Assembly (NCBI GenBank): GCA_014925825.1
Contig: JACGCK010000310.1
Location: forward strand, 1 to 44,308
Reading direction: 5' to 3'
DNA from: Pholiota molesta
Taxonomy: Eukaryota; Basidiomycota; Agaricomycetes; Agaricales; Strophariaceae
Length of the DNA stretch: 44,308 nt
Position numbers and translations under genes: made by a program
Notes under the pieces: model-generated
Databases searched by the model: none
Told to the model about the DNA's origin: nothing
What the model saw: only the letters and a program-made list of their open reading frames with translations
Shown here: positions 40,501-44,308 of the stretch, in pieces
How the letters are laid out: the number at the start of each line of letters is the position of its first letter
How positions within the stretch are numbered: the stretch's first letter is position 1

Positions 40501-42054
40501 CGCACGAAGGCATCGCGCGTCGACTTTAGGCTCTTTGTCGTTGGCAAGTGGACCAGATGGGCGGCTGTTCATACCTCGCGATCGCGCCGGCATTCAAGGC
40601 ACCATCCCACAGGCACTCGCCTGTATGCCGCACAAACGCACCGCACGTCGACTGCAGGCCTCAATCAGTGAGTAGTTTGTTTCTGCACGCTCGAACCGGT
40701 GCCGCACTCACTGACGCCCGTCCCGCGGCAGATCGCCGTCCTCGTCGTAGGTTGAATCTCATCCTCGCGTTGCTGACCGCTGCGCTCGTCCCCAATCCAA
40801 TGCCCTGGCGTCTGTCGAGCCGCTGTCGGCCGAGCCACGTCGTGTGTCGTCGTCTCGTTGCTGGCTATGCTGCGGCGACCGTGCGGATATCGCCTGTGCG
40901 GTTCGTGGTGTCGTTGGTGTGCGGGCGGTGGGCCTGGTTTGCTGTTGTGAGTGAGAGCCTAGAGGAGAGGGATGGGATGAGATCGACATACCTGGGAGGC
41001 GCGTGGCGCGCTGTGGTGTACATGGGCCACGATCCGTACGATCCGAGGTGTGACGCTCGCGCGATGTGCGGCGATGTTGCCCAGATCGCCCAGATCGCCC
41101 TCCTGGCACGTTGTGTTCGGCGCCGCTGTATCGGCTGGTAAGTTCAGCGCTCAGTGACGTTTGCGTGTAGCTACGCACCGGTGCTTTCGTCCCCAGCCCC
41201 TCGTGGCCGCCCAAGCCAAGCCGTATCTCGACGTCGTCGTTTCGTTGCTTACTACGCTCCGGTGTCCGTATATCGTGATCGCGGACGCGGCGCGGGTCTC
41301 TGTTGCGGCAGGTCGTTGCGCCGGCGCCGTTTTGCCCAGCTCACAGCTGTGAGCGCGACGTTGAGAGGTACACACCGGGCCCACCCAGTTCCGCTCGTCG
41401 TGGATGTTTGGATGCGGCTCTGGAGGTGTTGCTGGTCCGTGTGACTTGCAAATGCGACGCCGGCGTCGACGTCGGGCTGGTGTTTGCGCTGCGCCGCGGA
41501 TGTGCAAATGGAGGGTCTCGCGGTGTGCTGGTGGTATGCGCCAGGATCGTGTTCGCGTGGGTGATGAGTCGTACCTGCAGCTGGTGTCGTTCGTAGTCGT
41601 AGTGTTGTCGCTGTGCCGGCGGTGGGCCTAGTTTACTGTTGGGAGCGCGAGGAGAGGGGATGGGATAAGATTGACACACCTGGGAGGTGCGCGCTGACAG
41701 TGCGGGGGGTACACACCGGGCTCCGATGAATAGGGTATGCAGGAGTGAGCGATGGATTGGGACTGCGAACGGTACTCTGATCTCGCGCGGTACGCCGAAG
41801 CTGCACGGATAAGGCAGGACGTATGCGGCGGGCGGGTGTTCGTGGCGGGATGCCGTCCATGAACGGAACGGCGGACGTGGTCGAGGGGCGGACGTGATGA
41901 TCGGCGGAGGCCGGAGTCAGTGCTACGGCGACCGTCGCGCTTGAGGAAGAGAGACTGCGAGGGGAGCTACAGCCAGGGCTTGGAGCGGTGTTTAAGGGTG
42001 AGCGAGTGCGTGAGCCTGCGCTGGCGTCATGGTCGCGGAGCAGAGCACGAGCTA
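40501..42054. other. Unit 2 GC-rich end region
   Basis: Counterpart of about 32200-33690 with many indels. Long GC-rich frames on both strands are not shared intact with unit 1, so no gene is called. Confidence 0.4.
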
Positions 42055-42428
42055 GTAGGCGGTTGTTCAACATGTAACAGAGTGACTTCTATTTCCTTTA
42101 TCTTATCTTATCTTCGTCACACTCTCCTTATGTTTTCTTTTTCTTCACCTCTCATTTATATTTGTTAATGTTTCCTTTTATTTTCCAAGACTCTTTACTC
42201 GTAGACTATATAGGCTGTAGCTCCTCGTAAATAGTCCCAGTGAATTCCAAGTCATTATTCCCGTCTTTTTGTTCGCTACCCCCCAATGTGCCGAAACTCC
42301 CACTGCTGTCGCTTCACAGTCACAGTTGTCGCTTTCGTCACAAAACATTACGCTGGTTGTCTGACGCATGCGTAGCCGCAGTAAGTCTTTACAATCGACC
42401 ACTACAATCACGATTCCCCAATACGTTT

Positions 42429-43703
42429 ATGCCTTCCATAGTCCCGAATACACAACTGTCGTCCTCAGCTCACCAAGAGAAATCGTCCATCTCGAGTACA
42501 CACCAAGCCAACTACCACCTAAGCCCTCTGACGCATGGACGCGGTTCGTCTGCATCAGCGATACCCATGCACATGCCTTTGAGGTTCCAGATGGAGATGT
42601 TCTGCTGCACAGCGGGGACTTGACCAATACGGGACGATAAGGGAATTTGAGAAGACTATGGATTGGTTGTACAGTCTGCCACACAGGATTAAGATGTAAG
42701 TCTTTCAAAGTGGCGAAATTGGCCCCAGTGTGTTGTATCGGAGCTCACTTGAGATGATTTCTTCCCGTTGCCGGTTAGCATCATCGCTGGAAATCATGAT
42801 TTGACTCTCCATACAGAGTGGTATGAACAGACACATATGCAGCAGCATCGAGAGAAGCAGGCAAGTCGATTTACTCGGTATTGACCTGCGAGATCTTAAA
42901 TATTTTCCTCGTACCATATAGCCAGTAGAACGCATTTTGACGATGATGAAGGGCCCGCGCGCAGATGAAGCCGGAATAATTTATTTAAGGGACGAAGAGT
43001 ACAAATTCCAAACTAAAGATGGTGGCAGGATTTGGAGCGTTTATGGGTCACCGGTACGCGTGTGTCTCTCTATATTCAATTGCTTTTACGAAACGTTCCG
43101 TGTTCTGTTTATCAAGTGGTCTCCGGAATCTTGTGACTGGGCCTTCAACTATCCACGAGAGGAAGGGGAAAGTAAGTCTATTCTATACCGGCTTCATGGC
43201 ATTCCTAAAGTCAGATGTTGCTTCAGCGCTTGTTGCGAAATTCCCAAAGACAGATATCCTGTGAGCATCTCCCTACCGAATCCACACCAACATCCACCTG
43301 AAATCAACCTTCTAGACTAACTCACGGACCTCCATACGAAATCCTGGACCGAACGAACGGCGGCCAAGATGTCGGGTGCGAAGCTCTCCGCGCGCGACTG
43401 CCGGACCTTCGCCCGCGTCTGCATCTCTTCGGGCACATCCACGAAGCGCACGGCGCCTACATCCACACATGGGATCCCGCTCTCGACGACGCTCCGCCGA
43501 TGGTTCAGAACACGGACCCTTCTATGTCCAGTGAGCGGGCCGGAGAGCCAACGGAGCCGCCGGAAACCGCGCTCGACACCACAGTATTTGTGAACGCTGC
43601 TAACTATCCTACGGGAAAGAAGGCGTACCGTCCCGGTGTGCGGCCGCTGTTTGGTGGCCCGGGCTTCCAAGCGGTTGTTGTTGACCTGATGGATGAGTGC
43701 TGA
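42429..43703 (+). pseudogene. Metallophosphoesterase gene, copy 3, two lesions in exon 1
   Basis: Exon 1 (42429-42695) is 267 nt, against 269 in copies 1 and 2. One base is lost near 42446 (gtcccgaat versus gtccctgaat). Another is lost near 42634, where a TAA also appears (ACGGGACGATAAG). Reading from an alternative ATG at 42368 avoids the first lesion but still stops at 42640. Exons 42779-42860, 42922-43053, 43117-43171, 43227-43260 and 43316-43703 are all in frame and keep AGNHD, LTHGPPYEILD, GHIHEAHG and the VVVDLMDEC end. Intron 2 again has a GC donor (42861). Confidence 0.85.
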
Positions 43704-44308
43704 TGATGTCTGGTGTGGTATGTTTTGGGCTTCGAAGCGGTTGTTGTTGACTTAGCGCCGGGCGACGGAGCAGTGGCACGTCTTCGATGGTGGCCAAGGT
43801 GAGTGCTGATGATGTCTGGTGTGTTTTTCGGTGTGAATTCAGAGGGAAAACGGTGGTTTTGGGTGGTGAAATTGCCTAAACGGGGGTACAGTTTTCAAAA
43901 TGAGCCTAGGTCACAACGTTCAATCGGGTTCTGGTATAGTGCGCGCAGAGGTTAGCCCCCCCCGAAGGGCAAGCCATCCGCACTCCGCATCTATCTACGT
44001 ACTCTGTAACTAAGATAGTTTGCAATAAAGGAACAACTTACAAATCACGGGTCTGACCAACAAGTCTTGCAGTGTCGTGTGGTGGATTGAATGGGAAGAA
44101 CACAATGCAAAGCCGCCCATCGAACTCAAAAATCACGTATACACGATTATTTTTATCTGTACAAAACAAGTAAATTCAGACACCTTTTCAATTATTCCGA
44201 TGGAAATCACTTACACTGTGAAAAACACATACATGCACTGGATTGTAAAAAGTCAATATCAGCTCAGAGAGTGCCGAAAACGTAAGAATCCACGTACGCA
44301 GTGCTCGT
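43704..44308. other. Unit 3, region behind the phosphoesterase gene
   Basis: Near-identical to 35080-35684, including the local duplication. No gene supported. The window ends here. Confidence 0.5.

Larger units (their letters stand above)
33691..42054 (+). repeat. Tandem segmental duplication, unit 2
   Basis: About 8.36 kb from GTAGGCGGTTGTTCC to the same sequence at 42055. It has the same order of elements as unit 1: phosphoesterase gene, CGCGGGA motif array, non-coding middle and GC-rich modules. It lacks the 24635-26055 insertion and the roughly 290 bp upstream of the phosphoesterase gene. Confidence 0.9.
42055..44308 (+). repeat. Tandem segmental duplication, unit 3 (cut by the window end)
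   Basis: Begins GTAGGCGGTTGTTC and keeps the 5' segment that unit 2 has lost (42070-42350, like 23278-23568). From 43317 to 44308 it aligns without gaps to 34693-35684. The window ends just before the motif array would start. Confidence 0.9.

Overview
The window looks like a piece of a basidiomycete (Agaricomycete-type) fungal nuclear genome. Genes are cut by many short introns of about 50-70 nt. Two tandem P450 genes have 14 exons each, there is a pyranose/sorbosone dehydrogenase of the AA12 type, and telomere-like CCCTAA repeats are present. Gene models were built by hand from splice signals, exon phase and family motifs. No database search was possible.

Positions 1-14,200 are an ordinary gene-dense region. 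In order: an Mn-type superoxide dismutase (minus), a Gal80-like Gfo/Idh/MocA protein (plus), a small secreted cysteine-containing protein (plus), a secreted AA12/sorbosone-dehydrogenase-like protein (minus), a short-chain dehydrogenase with an apparent one-base deletion (plus), and two head-to-tail microsomal P450 genes (minus). The P450 pair is a clear tandem duplication. Both encode about 520 aa and share all 13 intron positions, including those around a 12-nt microexon beside the heme cysteine. Each paralogue uses one GC-AG intron where the other uses GT-AG. The neighbourhood suggests extracellular sugar oxidation and oxidative metabolism, but nothing shows a dedicated cluster.

Positions 14,470-15,774 hold a broken prephenate dehydrogenase (TYR1-like) relic on the minus strand. 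Its middle is replaced by unrelated DNA that includes interstitial (CCCTAA)-type telomeric repeats, and it is truncated on its 5' side by an LTR element. Positions 15,775-22,507 are that LTR retrotransposon. It has 1.04-kb LTRs that differ only by four single-base length changes, a PBS, a PPT and a frameshifted gag. No protease, RT or integrase was seen. The rest of its interior is largely a degenerate 20-bp minisatellite, interrupted by a 443-bp TA-flanked MITE.

Positions 23,248-44,308 are a head-to-tail segmental array: unit 1 (23,248-33,690), unit 2 (33,691-42,054) and the start of unit 3 (42,055 to the window end). Each unit begins with a six-exon calcineurin-like metallophosphoesterase gene, and each copy is broken in a different way. 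Behind it lie, in units 1 and 2, an AT-rich tract with about 11 irregularly spaced copies of a ~20-bp CGCGGGA-type motif, a long stretch without credible genes, and a GC-rich block of degenerate modules carrying GGTAAGTCA.

The strongest unusual signals are the telomere-repeat-patched TYR1 relic, the young-looking but coding-incompetent LTR element with its minisatellite and MITE, the triplicated unit with independently broken genes, the dispersed CGCGGGA motif array, and the reciprocal GC-AG introns. No tRNA, rRNA or CRISPR array was recognised.
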